A DNA stretch of 64,000 bases, from the NCBI GenBank assembly GCA_018222765.1, contig JAAEZT010000008.1, forward strand, positions 102,188 through 166,187, in the 5' to 3' direction. The notes beneath the pieces were generated by a model that saw only the letters and a list, made by a program, of their open reading frames with translations, was not told the origin of the DNA and made no database searches. Positions within the stretch are counted from its first letter, which is position 1, and every line of letters starts with the position of its first letter. The position numbers and the translations under genes were made by a program. Below, piece by piece: positions 1 through 10,800 of the stretch. Source of the DNA: a bacterium. Its GTDB lineage: Bacteria > Verrucomicrobiota > Verrucomicrobiia > Verrucomicrobiales > Akkermansiaceae.

Positions 1-114
1 GTTAGTTCAAGATTGCACAATTTTGAATACCGAGGCAAACTTTTTTCCCATATTCTTTGAGCCCTTTAAACTTGGCACCGCTCCTTGGGCTTGATTTTCA
101 AGGGATATTGAAGA

Positions 115-3100
115 ATGAATGTTCTAGGTGCTCACAAATCACCAGCCTTTCCTCATCGACCTCCCGACCCAATGCGCAGATCCAAGCTCCTCCTCCCTGC
201 CATCGCAATTCTTGGAACCCTCGCCTTTTTCCTGCTCAAATCCCGTCAAGAGAGCAAGAAAACAGATACTTTGGTCAGCGAAGTGGTCGGCAGCGAGGAG
301 CTCATTCTCAAGCTGACTCCCAAATTGGGCCAAATCTCAGGGAATCTGATGAACCTTCAGGGTCCCGGGTCGAGCGACCTTTTCGCGGCTTCGGTCACGG
401 TGAAAGACATGGAGGGAGAGGTCTGCTTTGCTTCCGAACCTCCTCCCGGACAGCTGATTGCTAATCAAGAACTTAGTCTGGAGGAATCCTCCCGACAAAC
501 CCCGGCAACAAAGCTTTTCCTCTGGCGCCCTCTTCTCGAAAAGATTGCCTATTTTGAGCATGCCAAGCTCAAGATCATCAAGGGGTCCTTCCTGTCCGGC
601 CAACACGACGAATTCGAATGTCTCGTCAAATTTAGTGGATTGGCCCGAAACAAAGAAGGCACATGGTCAAGCCTCTCGGCAAAACAAACTCTGACTTGGA
701 CCAAACAAGCCCAGGGAAATTGGAAAATCTCCAAATGGAAAACCAAAATCTTCACCACAGCGACCAGCTCGCACCGATTTTTTACAGACCGGCTTGATGA
801 GGCTCTTCCCAATTTCACCGATCGAGCGAAAGCCCGGCTCTCGATTCACGAGGAAGAACTCATTAAATATTACAAAAGCGGGAAAACCCGCGCTCGCTCT
901 TATGATTTCGCGCCAATCGCAATGAGCCAAAAACCGGGCATCTCGGTTGTCGATATCGATCAAGACGGATACGACGATCTCTACATCATGGTTCGCATGG
1001 GACAAAATCTTCTCCTCCGGAACCGGGGCGATGGCACTTTCGAGGAAATCGCCGAATCCCAGGAACTGGCCATCAAAGGAAACTCGACCTGTGGCATCTT
1101 CGCTGATTTTGACAACGACGGTGACTCCGACCTCATTCTGGGACGAAGTACCGAACACAGCGCCTTTTTCAAAAATACCGGTTCCTGGTTTGAAGAGATT
1201 AAACAAGACACCGCACTCCCCGCACTCGTCATTTCCATCTCTGCAGCGGACTACAATCGCGACGGACTTCTCGATCTCTATTTTTCCACTTATCGAATGG
1301 GTGAACTCGGAACCGGCAACACCGGCCTGGCTCCACAAGACAATAGTTCGAAATGGCCGGAACGATTTCTCTCTGCCGAAGAGGCCTCCGAATTCCGAAA
1401 AAGGTATCGCGCCGAAACAAAAAAAGACGGCGACATTGATTTCCTCAATCAGGTGGGTCCGCCCAATGTCCTCATGATCAACCAAGGTGGTGGAAAATTC
1501 GCCGCCGCACCAGAAGGGCCTCAAATTAATCTCTGGAAGAACACCGTTCAAGCGACTTGGGCTGATATCGATGAAGATGGCGATCCCGATCTCTATCTCT
1601 CCAACGATTTTTCATCCGACAACCTTTATCGCAATGACGGGAAGGACGGCTTTGTTGATATCACCCGGGAATCAGGCCTCACCACCTACGGATTTGGAAT
1701 GGGAGCCAGCTTTGGCGACTATGACAACAACGGGCATCAGGATCTCTACGTCTCCAATATGTTTAGCAAGGCCGGCCGACGCATCCTCTCGAGCTTCGAC
1801 GGAATCGATCCCAACTATCTCCATTCGGTCAATGGCAACTTTCTCTACAAAAGATCCGACTCCAAAATATTCGAGCGTGTTTCCGGATTAGAGCCACCCT
1901 CTCTCCTCGTCGCCGAAGCCGGATGGTCCTGGGGTGGGCAGTTCGTCGATTTCGACAACGATGGCGATCTCGATATCCATGCTCTGAGCGGATACTTTAC
2001 GGCGCCCAAAGAACTCGCCTCCGAGGTCGACTTGTGAAGTAACCTCTGGCGCACGGTCGTGCGCACTGACAGTGACCTGGCCGACGGTGCCGTCAGAGAA
2101 TCCAAGAAATGGAAAAACGACGAAATTGGTGGTGAAGACAATTCCGGAATCGATTCCAGGCTTCAAGCCGGTGATGAAATCATCAACGGGAAACTGGTCG
2201 TCCACTCGCTCTCCGGGAACGAACGAAATCGCCTTTTCCTGAATGAAAATGCCGGGGAGAATTTCAGTGATCATTCCGCTCTCGCTGGATTGGATAGTGA
2301 CTCCGACAGCCGGGGCTTTGCCCTCTTGGACTACGATCGCGATGGCTGGCAGGACATTGCCCTGGTTAATGCCAATAATCCTTTAAGCCAGCTCTTCCAC
2401 AACGAGCTGGGGAAATTTTCTGCAAATAAAGGCGGGATGATTGCGATCCGCTTTAGAGGAGGCAGCACTTCGGATATTCCTTCGAATCTCAGCAATCGAG
2501 ACGGCTACGGTGCCATCGTCGAGGCCACCCTTGCTGATGGCACTCTTCTCAAAAGAGAACACCGCTGCGGGGATGGCTATGCCTCTCAAAATAGCGCCAC
2601 CATGATCATCGGCATCGGAGATCACGCAAGTGTCTCCAAAGTGACCCTCCGTTGGCCCTCCGGAAAATTCTTCACTTGCGAAAATGTTTCCGAAGGAACA
2701 CTTCTCACCGCCTTCGAAAATCGCGCTGAGGAGCCCTTCACTCAGAAGCCTTATCGAAGTACCGGGACACCCCCAGAGCCTCTCACCCGGCCTAAGTATC
2801 AACTCCCTTTCGCGAAAAGGAACGCCGGAAAAATACAGGTCTTCACCACCACCGCGACCTGGTGTGCGGCCTGTATCGGACACCTTCCTTCCCTGACGTA
2901 TCTACAGACCGACGATATCGCTTTGTTTGGAGTGCCCACCGATCCCAACGACACTCCCGCGATGCTCAGAAAGTATGTCGCGGAAAAAAATCCTCCTTAC
3001 CAAATGCTCACCGAGCTTGGCTCCGCAGAAAAAGAACGCCTCTCCAGCTTCCTTGCCAAAAATATGCGCACCGAGAGCCCCGTTTTGCCCTCAACCATCA

Positions 3101-3189
3101 TCACGGATGAAGAGGGTAACGTTCTCGAAATCATGAAAGGCATCCCCAACCTTTCCCAGGTTAGGCGATGGAAGTATGAGAGGAAGTAA
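115..3189 (+). CDS. CRTAC1/ASPIC-UnbV beta-propeller protein with in-frame UGA (candidate selenocysteine) and thioredoxin-like tail
   Basis: One reading frame runs from 115 to 3189 (1024 residues) and is broken only by TGA at 2035-2037 (codon 641). Before it are six FG-GAP/VCBS-type repeats with Ca-binding loops such as DIDQDGYDDL, DFDNDGDSDL and DFDNDGDLDI. After it come one more repeat (DYDRDGWQDI), an ASPIC/UnbV domain (about residues 780-880, RDGYGAIVEA and LRWPSGK) and a thioredoxin-like domain with WCAAC (Cys 917 and 920). The N-terminus has a membrane segment (LLLPAIAILGTLAFFLL), so the protein should be exported and anchored. ATG 172 gives a tighter signal sequence, while ATG 115 has AGGG ten bases upstream. 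CRTAC1-like proteins are common in this phylum with no firm function; a redox role is inferred from CXXC and the possible Sec. If the TGA is a true stop, the gene is broken or mis-sequenced. A separate second gene is unlikely: its only early start is a GTG inside the hairpin with no ribosome site. It converges with the next gene, 3 bp apart. Confidence 0.8.
2035..2064 (+). promoter_or_regulatory. Candidate selenocysteine UGA with bacterial SECIS-like hairpin
   Basis: TGA at 2035-2037 sits in frame within DL-(UGA)-SNLWRTVV. Seventeen bases later begins the loop of a perfect 6-bp hairpin, GCGCAC-GGTC-GTGCGC (2049-2064, loop 2055-2058). Bacterial SECIS elements lie within the coding region just after UGA, and the E. 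coli fdhF element has GGUC in its apical loop at nearly the same distance; this is the loop SelB reads. Stem, loop and spacing are seen directly. That it recodes UGA is inferred, because no selA, selB, selC or selD gene is in this window. Confidence 0.6.
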
Positions 3190-3192
3190 GGT

Positions 3193-6100
3193 TTAGTTCT
3201 CCTCGATTCTCAAGCGAAGGAATTGCCTCTCCCCTGCTCCGATCGGAGGGGTGAATCGCACCGTCATGATCTTGCGGCCATCGCCTTGATTCACTTCGCT
3301 GACCACTTCGGTATTCGCCGTGGCATCCTGCCAATTGGCGAGATCAGTCGAGGCATCAACTCCCACCGTAACACCATCCGCACCAATACTGAGTGGATAA
3401 CTCATCGTCAGCATACTTTGCGGGCTGCCATCGATGTCGTAGGTTTGCCAACTCACATTCGAGGCAATGGGGGCGCTTCCGAGACTATTCCCCAGAGCGT
3501 AGTCGACCAAATCTGCAATGCCATTTCCATCCGAGTCTCCCGTGGGACTGGCTGGCACGGCGATGGCATCAGAGGCATTCGGACTGCCACCCGGCAAGAC
3601 ACTCGAGCGCCAGTTCGCAGCCACATCTGGATCTGGATTCGCATTTGGATTAATCAGGACCAAGCTATAACCGGCATCCGCCGCCACCGGCCAGGGTGCG
3701 GCATCATTGTAAGTGAACTCCCGGATCGTGCCATTGAGGGCATCCTCCAACTTGAGGGTTTCACCGTCATTATTAAGTCGACTCAAATTGGCAAACTCTC
3801 CCGCCACCGGATGTCCCCCTCCATGAACGGCATTGAAAGCAGCCGAATCACGAACAAGCAGCACCCGCGCTCCTGGCGCAAGACTGGTCACGGCTGATCC
3901 AGTAAAATCAAATTCAACGCCCTGCACAAACTTCACGCCAGTGAGATCCAAGGTCACGGTATTGCTGATATTGGTGAGCTCGATAAACTCCGCCAAGCCA
4001 TCGCCGTCCGGATGATACATGATTTCCGACACCACGAGGTGAAGCTGCGCGTCGGAAGGATCCCCGAGATAAGTCGTCGTCGTGAGGAGATTCCCATCAA
4101 CATCGAGCAAGTTCAATGTTTCAGGAAAGCTCGATAAATGTCCGCTGTATTCCCCCTGGATAAACCGGCCCTCACCTCCTGTCGGACTTACTGATCGGGC
4201 GCGGAAAGTATTCACGTCAGGGGAGACATAGAGGCTGCCACCCGATGCAATCACTGTGCCTGGAGCGAAGGTATGTTCAATTCCTCCGGTGATCTCCCAC
4301 TCGGAAATATCCACCGCGAAACTAAACGGATTTGTGATTTCAACAAACTCCTCATCCTGATTTCCAGATGCCGGGCTGAATTCAATCGTCCCGAACGAAA
4401 GAGCGGGATGCCCGCCGCCGGGAGCGGTTGTCGCTCCGCCATAGAGCTCGGGCCTGATGATGAAATCACTACTCCCGGTCGATTGATTCAAGCCGTGAAT
4501 CGCAAGAATGTTTTGACCTGCTTGCAAGGAACCCAACTTTGAGGTGACGTTATAAATATTGAAGCTTCCGGCATTTGCTTCCGGTCCGTTCCCGTTTGAA
4601 GCCGATAGGTAATCCACGGATGCGGGATTGTTAGCCGCGAATAGAAAATCACCATTGAGATAAGCGACAAAGCCATCGTCCCATTGCATGCGGAGTTCCA
4701 AACTATCGAAATCCGCCGGGTCAGTGACGTTGAAAGGGACACGAATATAAATCGTGGTACTCGACGCCATTGCCGCCTCCACATCCGTCCCGATCAACGT
4801 CTCATAGCCACTGCCTCTATCGTAACCAAAGCCTGTCGGACCACTGAACCAACCGGCAGTGCTGAAGGGTTCATTGGCTGGCGCGCCCTGCCACGTCGTC
4901 CCAAGACTATTATCGGTGGGAACAAACCCGTATCCGGTATCGCCTGCTTGCACTAATGGAGTCAAGGTGACCGAGGCTTGGCCGATTTGCTCATCAGGAA
5001 TTTCCCCGCCGTTGCCGACCGTTTGGTTGTTATAAATCTCATTACGACGTCCGGGGAGATACTCGTTCTTCCATCGCACAATTGCCTCCGCCATCGATTC
5101 CACAGCCACATTATTCGTGGTATAAGGCACCGAGCTTCCATTCCCCTGCAACCACGATCCCCACTTTTCAAAGTCGCGCTGGGCGTCTGATTTCGCCATC
5201 AAGGGGTCGTCGATCAGGGCCGCCTGTTCATCTAATCGCCGTTCATACCAACGATCCACCAAGGGAGTGCTCTCCGGCTGCAGAAACTCATCCGCTAAAG
5301 TCCTGATACGACGATGGATCATCGCGCGCGTCTCGGAATTATTAAAAAGATGGGAAACAAGCCGAATGGAATTGCCGGTGACTATCAGCCCGTTGGTATA
5401 AACGTTATTGTCGAAATAAGTGTTTTGGGAATTCCAAACCCGGCCTTGCGACAAATCCAGATCCCAGGGCAGAATCGCCCACTCATCAGTCTTCCCGGTA
5501 TCGCGGTAAATATACCAGTTCTTACTATGCATATCGATGTTTCGGATCACCGAGTTAGCCGCCAACATATTGATGGTCTTCGGAATATCAATATTGTCGC
5601 GCATGTAGTTTTCCAAGGCCGCGCCCGTCAAATCGAGCCCGTCAATGAGCGCCTGCAGATCGTCGTTGTTTTCCGACTTACGATTCTTTTTCTCGACGCC
5701 GGAATAGCCGGTGTTCCCCTGATCCTTGTTCAAGCGATTGCTATAGACCTTGTACATCGCGCCATCCGGATTCAGGCCGGCCCGCTCCAAATAGATGTCA
5801 TCCCCGTCTTCTACGAAGTCCGCCGTACTAAAGAACTGGCCATTCTGCTCCACCCGGATGGTAAAGGCAAAGTGCGCGTTAACTCCGGACTCCCGCATGA
5901 TCTCCCAGGCCAAAGGATGGCGAACCTTCGACTTGTCAGCCCAGTTCGTGAGCAGATCGATATCGGCTACTCGTGGCGCTTCATCACTCCAGAGAAATCG
6001 CTGGGTCTTGTTGAAATCGATATTGTAACTCTTCTTGATAAAGCCCCCGGTCGATTGCCCGTGACGATTGAAATGCACGTTGTCATAAAACTCGCCCTTA

Positions 6101-7662
6101 TAATAAACCGCTCCGGTCGTTCCGGTAGTATTATTAGCGCCGGACGGGTTCTGGATAAACCAATCCAGCACGTTGAGATTCGTCGTGATCGTGGGATCAG
6201 CCTGCACCGTTCCGAAGTATTGATGGGAATCCACCGGATCCCGAAAAGCCGGTTCCTTGGTCTGGGCACCACTGGTATCTGTCGCGACAAAGCGCCAGCG
6301 CGTCATTTCGCCATCCTGCAAAGCCGAAGCCGGAATGTTTGCGGTATAAACTCCGTCACCCGCGGCAGCATCAGGAGCAACTCCATCATCCGCCATCGCC
6401 AACTGGGTCTCTCCACCAAAGGCTAGGCGATAATAGACTACCACCGTCGAGACTGGATCAGCCGATCCTGAAATCTGCGCCGTCACGGTGAGATCGCCGC
6501 CCGTTGGCTGGGGAGGATTTTCGGTCACTGTCCCAAAAACCGGACCGGCAGCCTGACCTCCGGTATTGGCAGCGTTCGGGGTTGGCGTGTCAAAGTAAAC
6601 CAGTGGCGCGGGCGCATTGGGGTCAGAAGAAACATTGACCACCGCGTTCAAAGTCGGTGCGCCCCCGCTGTTGTCCCAATCCATGAACATGGGATGCGCG
6701 CTATTGATAATCATCAACTGCCCGCGCTGGGGATCTCCGGGATTATCCCGCCAATCCTCCACGAAGCTCTTAATATTCCACGTCGCCGTGGGAGTCTGTC
6801 CCGGCACCGCGGTGTAGGAATCAACCGGTGTGTTGGCGGCATAATAATTTATCAAGGTATTATCATTGTATGTCGCCGCTACGGTATCGATTCCGTAATT
6901 GGCATCAGGAACGGGAAACACGCCCAGCTCCGAGGTCACCCCGCTGGATCCAAAAATCGAGGCGGTCGCGACCCCACTCCAGGTCATCGTTGCCGAATCA
7001 ATGACGTCGCCTGCCGTAATCGCTCCCAGTTGGGACGAAAAATCAAACCACATATAGTAGAGCAGTTGATTTCCGGCGAGATCCGCATCGATACTGTCAA
7101 AGCTCGACCCCAGCGTCGCCGACTGTACTCCATTCAACTTCACATTATTGAAATTCGCCGGCGAACTCCAAGTTGGTGTGATATTTACCTGACTGCTGCT
7201 CCCCGGCGTCCCAAAACCAAAAGATTCATCAGGAAACTGTGGTGGATAGCTTGGCGAGAATCCACTCTCAATCGTTGTGCCATCCGGATTGACCAAGGCC
7301 AGATACTCACCTCCCGCCGAAAGCTTGAAGTTGGTATGCAGCTCCCCGGCAGGAAGTGCCCGGTCTTTGTTCGAAGCAAATACCACCAAAGTCGCCCCGG
7401 CATTCAAATTCACCGCTGGAAAAGTCCATTTGGTAAGATCCCCGACCTCATCAGTCAAATAATACCCAGCCAGAGAAATCGCGGAAGGGTCTGGGTTTCG
7501 GATCTCAATCCAATCACTGAAATCTCCGTCTTCGTCGGCCAAAACAGAATCATTGACCGCCATAAATTCCGAAATAATTGGGCCCGCCAAAGCCCCGGGA
7601 ACCAAGGATATTGCGATGTAGGCAAGCAGGTACTTAAAATTAATCAATAGTTTCAAATTCAT
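3193..7662 (-). CDS. Giant secreted LTD-CotH kinase-like protein (1489 aa)
   Basis: A signal peptide (about residues 1-26, ending PGALAG) is followed by a lamin-tail domain (LTD, about 28-150; SDWIEIRNP, GEYLALVNPDG) and a beta-rich region resembling DNRLRE. A CotH-like kinase domain follows in the middle (about 490-790; NIDMHSKNWYIY, then PWDLDLSQG, where the DxD should bind metal). Next come a jelly-roll-like module (WDDGFVAYLNG, NILAIHGLN), two more LTD domains (EEFVEITNP; AEFIELTNIS) and a C-terminal tail with DSDGNGIADLVDYALG and a DASTDLANW module. CotH proteins of Bacillus are secreted protein kinases; LTD domains are typical extracellular modules. I infer a cell-surface or secreted protein; the substrate is unknown. 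It lies downstream of a second LTD-CotH gene on the same strand with a 190-bp gap. No Shine-Dalgarno is visible, and the start is chosen by the signal peptide. Confidence 0.85.
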   Translation of the reverse strand: MNLKLLINFKYLLAYIAISLVPGALAGPIISEFMAVNDSVLADEDGDFSDWIEIRNPDPSAISLAGYYLTDEVGDLTKWTFPAVNLNAGATLVVFASNKDRALPAGELHTNFKLSAGGEYLALVNPDGTTIESGFSPSYPPQFPDESFGFGTPGSSSQVNITPTWSSPANFNNVKLNGVQSATLGSSFDSIDADLAGNQLLYYMWFDFSSQLGAITAGDVIDSATMTWSGVATASIFGSSGVTSELGVFPVPDANYGIDTVAATYNDNTLINYYAANTPVDSYTAVPGQTPTATWNIKSFVEDWRDNPGDPQRGQLMIINSAHPMFMDWDNSGGAPTLNAVVNVSSDPNAPAPLVYFDTPTPNAANTGGQAAGPVFGTVTENPPQPTGGDLTVTAQISGSADPVSTVVVYYRLAFGGETQLAMADDGVAPDAAAGDGVYTANIPASALQDGEMTRWRFVATDTSGAQTKEPAFRDPVDSHQYFGTVQADPTITTNLNVLDWFIQNPSGANNTTGTTGAVYYKGEFYDNVHFNRHGQSTGGFIKKSYNIDFNKTQRFLWSDEAPRVADIDLLTNWADKSKVRHPLAWEIMRESGVNAHFAFTIRVEQNGQFFSTADFVEDGDDIYLERAGLNPDGAMYKVYSNRLNKDQGNTGYSGVEKKNRKSENNDDLQALIDGLDLTGAALENYMRDNIDIPKTINMLAANSVIRNIDMHSKNWYIYRDTGKTDEWAILPWDLDLSQGRVWNSQNTYFDNNVYTNGLIVTGNSIRLVSHLFNNSETRAMIHRRIRTLADEFLQPESTPLVDRWYERRLDEQAALIDDPLMAKSDAQRDFEKWGSWLQGNGSSVPYTTNNVAVESMAEAIVRWKNEYLPGRRNEIYNNQTVGNGGEIPDEQIGQASVTLTPLVQAGDTGYGFVPTDNSLGTTWQGAPANEPFSTAGWFSGPTGFGYDRGSGYETLIGTDVEAAMASSTTIYIRVPFNVTDPADFDSLELRMQWDDGFVAYLNGDFLFAANNPASVDYLSASNGNGPEANAGSFNIYNVTSKLGSLQAGQNILAIHGLNQSTGSSDFIIRPELYGGATTAPGGGHPALSFGTIEFSPASGNQDEEFVEITNPFSFAVDISEWEITGGIEHTFAPGTVIASGGSLYVSPDVNTFRARSVSPTGGEGRFIQGEYSGHLSSFPETLNLLDVDGNLLTTTTYLGDPSDAQLHLVVSEIMYHPDGDGLAEFIELTNISNTVTLDLTGVKFVQGVEFDFTGSAVTSLAPGARVLLVRDSAAFNAVHGGGHPVAGEFANLSRLNNDGETLKLEDALNGTIREFTYNDAAPWPVAADAGYSLVLINPNANPDPDVAANWRSSVLPGGSPNASDAIAVPASPTGDSDGNGIADLVDYALGNSLGSAPIASNVSWQTYDIDGSPQSMLTMSYPLSIGADGVTVGVDASTDLANWQDATANTEVVSEVNQGDGRKIMTVRFTPPIGAGERQFLRLRIEEN

Positions 7663-7693
7663 GAACGGAGTTGTTGTGTGATCGAGAAAGAAA

Positions 7694-7703
7694 TACAGCT
7701 GTA
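7694..7703. promoter_or_regulatory. Perfect 10-bp palindrome upstream of LTD-CotH gene
   Basis: TACAGCTGTA lies 32 bases upstream of the start at 7662, in the 190-bp gap between the two minus-strand LTD-CotH genes. It could be a small operator, but a palindrome this short can arise by chance. The rest of the gap shows nothing recognisable. Confidence 0.15.
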
Positions 7704-7852
7704 CTGCTTATTCCGCCACAAAAACACCAAAAATTCGCCTTCCGGACGATCTCCCGCGAATCCCGCCCACTCATCTTGGTCAGATATGACCACCCCGGAG
7801 TGCACCGAAATCCTTCGATAAAAACCGACAAATATTTCCAGAAACCTCCAGC

Positions 7853-10800
7853 CTATCTGAGTTCCACCGCAAGTCGGTAAAACCACGAGGAGGGACTGGC
7901 AAGATTGTAAGGATTAGCGGCGCGGTATTTCACGGTCGAAAGGCCATTTCCGTTATTAATCTGTGATACCAGAACGGAATGAGCCTCACCGGTATTCCAC
8001 CCCTCCAAATCACTGCCTGTTTCGACCCAAAGGTCCACGTCATCTGCTGCAATATTTCTCTGGAAGGTGATGGTAACATACGAATTCGCCACATCCTCAA
8101 CCGTGAGCGTCTCGATGGCAACGGTGAGATTTGACTGCCCTTCACTGCTATCCGAATCGCTCGTTCCCAGAGCATGTTCCATCAACTTGCTCAATTGATC
8201 GCCGTCATCGTCACCCAGTGGATCGCCGACGAAGGCAACCCGGTCTGAGGTCGTTGGGTTTCCGCCGATCAAAGTGCTACTCCGCCAGTTACTTGCGTCG
8301 TCATGAACAGGCACACTTCCTCCATCCGAAATCAACACGAGACTGTATCCCGGGAAGCCGGATTCAGAAGGCCAAGGCTGTTGGTCATTATAAGTGAAGT
8401 CTTGAATCGTGTTCCCAAGAGCATCGACCAGATGAATCCTCTCGCCTGCATTATCCAGTCGCGAAGGAGTATACTCCCCGGCGATGCTCGCATTCATTGA
8501 CGTGCCATACCGCGCCTCGAAGGCCGCTTGATTCCGCACAATCAATACCCGCGCTCCCGGTGCCAAAGTCGTGATCGTTGATCCCGTGAAGGTGAATTCG
8601 ATTCCCGCCTCGAAATGCACATCGGTCAGGTCAATTGTCGTCGTGTCGATATTGGTCAACTCCATCCATTCGTAATCGGCTGGATCTGCGGAAACCGCCT
8701 GCTCGGACGGGCTGGGGTTTGCCGGAGCATATTGAATCTCCGTGATCAATAGGTTCGTGGCGTTCGCTAACGTCCCAACGAGGAAGGTGCCCTGAATTTC
8801 ACCTGACCATGAAGTTAGTCCCGTTCCACTCCGGGCACGCGCCCTGAGGATGGTCGTCGAGCTGACATTCGCAAGCGAACCGGTTGATGCCGAACCGGAA
8901 ACTCCGCCACCGGAAAGTCGCGGGTCACTGCCATCGGTGGTCCAGTAGACGGTGCCACCTCCTCCGCTGAATCCTACATTGGTCCCCGCCGATACCAGCC
9001 CCGGCGCCACCGTATACGACGGAGGTGCAGTGTACTGGCTATCGATCCAACCTGCGCGATCCTCCAGCCAATCCTTGAGAACATTGACCTGATTGGTATA
9101 GCCACCCGATGGTCTCACCGCAGTCCATTTGTTAAAGTTCCGGGCCTGAGGGGAATTTCCCAATCCGGGATTGACGCCACCCGGATCCTGGAAATCCAGT
9201 TCCGCGACAAAGCCATCGATCACTGAGTGAATGTTACTTGTCGAGAAGGTCGTTTGACGGAGCTCCTGCCAGAGGTCGGTATGCTCTTGTCGAAAATCGG
9301 GATTCTCCAAGGCGCGTCCCCACCATGGGAATCGAGAGTCTCCGTAAGTTCTACTCGAGTCACCCGTACCATCCCAAGCGGAAGGATTGTTATCCCGCGA
9401 GTCTGTCGAACCCATCGTGCGGTCGAAGTCCCAAATCGGACCCGCACCAACCTTGCCGCCATTCGTTTCGTCGTGGTGCTTGTAATAGTACCCGCTCAAC
9501 CGGAAACCATCGACATTCATCGCCAGAGTATTCAGCCAATGGTGACGCAACCACGAAAAATTATCGATATACTCCGTGAAATGCTTGCCCGTTGTTGGAT
9601 TGGTCCAGCTCCCATTATAGAGTGCGGTATCGAATTCATTGAGGTGAGTTCTCAACCAACTCGATTGTGCCGAAACGACATTTTCCTCCTTGGGGTAAAC
9701 CCAACCGAAAGTCCCCATCGAATTCACCGAGAATCCGCTATCGCCCGGATCAAGTCGGTCCTTCTTCCACAAGTATCCGCCTGTGACGTCCGGCTCCGTG
9801 ACATCACTCGGGCTGATCTTTTTGACATCCACCCGGTCACCGTCCCTCTTGATTTTTTCCATCAAGGTATACACTCCAAAGTAATCACCGCTATATGAGA
9901 GGTTTCCTCCTCCGGTATTCAAAAACACCTCAACAAACCGAGTCCGCACGGCATACTCGCCGGTCTCGTTACTCAGCTGGTAAATCAAGGGATTTCTCAT
10001 TAAGGCCCGGTCAAACGTATAGCGCCCACTGAGAACCCAATCGGATTCCTCCGGCAGCCCAAGGGGAGAAATCGCCTGGTCTTGTTTATTTTCATCCTGT
10101 GCTTCCAGCGAAAGGGAATACTTGGCAAATCCCGAGGATGACGATCCGCGCACCTTCATGTTACAACGCGTCGCAACGGCCATCGCATCACTCATATGGC
10201 TTCGTTGATCTCCTCCCGTATTCGGCTCAATAATACTCCAAAATCCATCCGTGTCGCTGTTTGGCTTTCCGCTATTCCAGTTCTCTAGTATGACAATCGG
10301 AAGATTAGAGCTGAATCCCGAAACGTCGCTGCTCAAAAAGAGATAGCTCGCCATGGCGATCGGGCCCTCCGCATTTCCCGCTCCGATCACCCGTGCCCGC
10401 AGCTGGGTGCTTTGCGAAATGGTGAGAGGGCCGGAATAAAGATTAGACGAAGGAGTCGGCACGGATCCGTCCGTGGTATAGCGAATGCTCTGTCCGGCAC
10501 CCGCCCCACTTAAACTCACTTGAAAACTACTGGTGAAGGTCTGGCTCGGAACAGAGATAGCCACCTCACTCGCGGGCAATCCTTGATCCGTTCCGTTGAC
10601 CGAACCCGGTGTCGGCGTGAGAAAATATCCGGGGCCTCCCAGAGAGGGATTCGAGAGTCTTGTCGCAATCAGCCTCGGACGGAACAACAAATCCGAACTC
10701 GTTGTATTTCTATTTAACCCGTGAATTGCGAGCACGTTGTTCCCTTCCACCAAAGCACTTGTAAACGCGCTAATATCAAAAGGAGTAAATTGCGAGGCCG

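Noticed and set aside
1..114. Promoter for the first gene
   Set aside because: No convincing -35/-10 pair; only a weak CCTTG/CAAGG repeat near 82-104.
2035..2037. TGA read as Trp by a changed genetic code
   Set aside because: Other genes in the window end with TGA (for example at 15682, 18858 and 27991), so TGA is a stop here in general.
2059..3189. A separate gene starting after the TGA
   Set aside because: The only early start is GTG 2059 inside the hairpin with no ribosome site; the frame equals that of the upstream part and continues its propeller, so one gene is the better reading.
5314..6426. 370-codon open frame on the plus strand
   Set aside because: It is antisense to the LTD-CotH gene, whose frame shows clear domains; the reverse translation is low in complexity and shows none.
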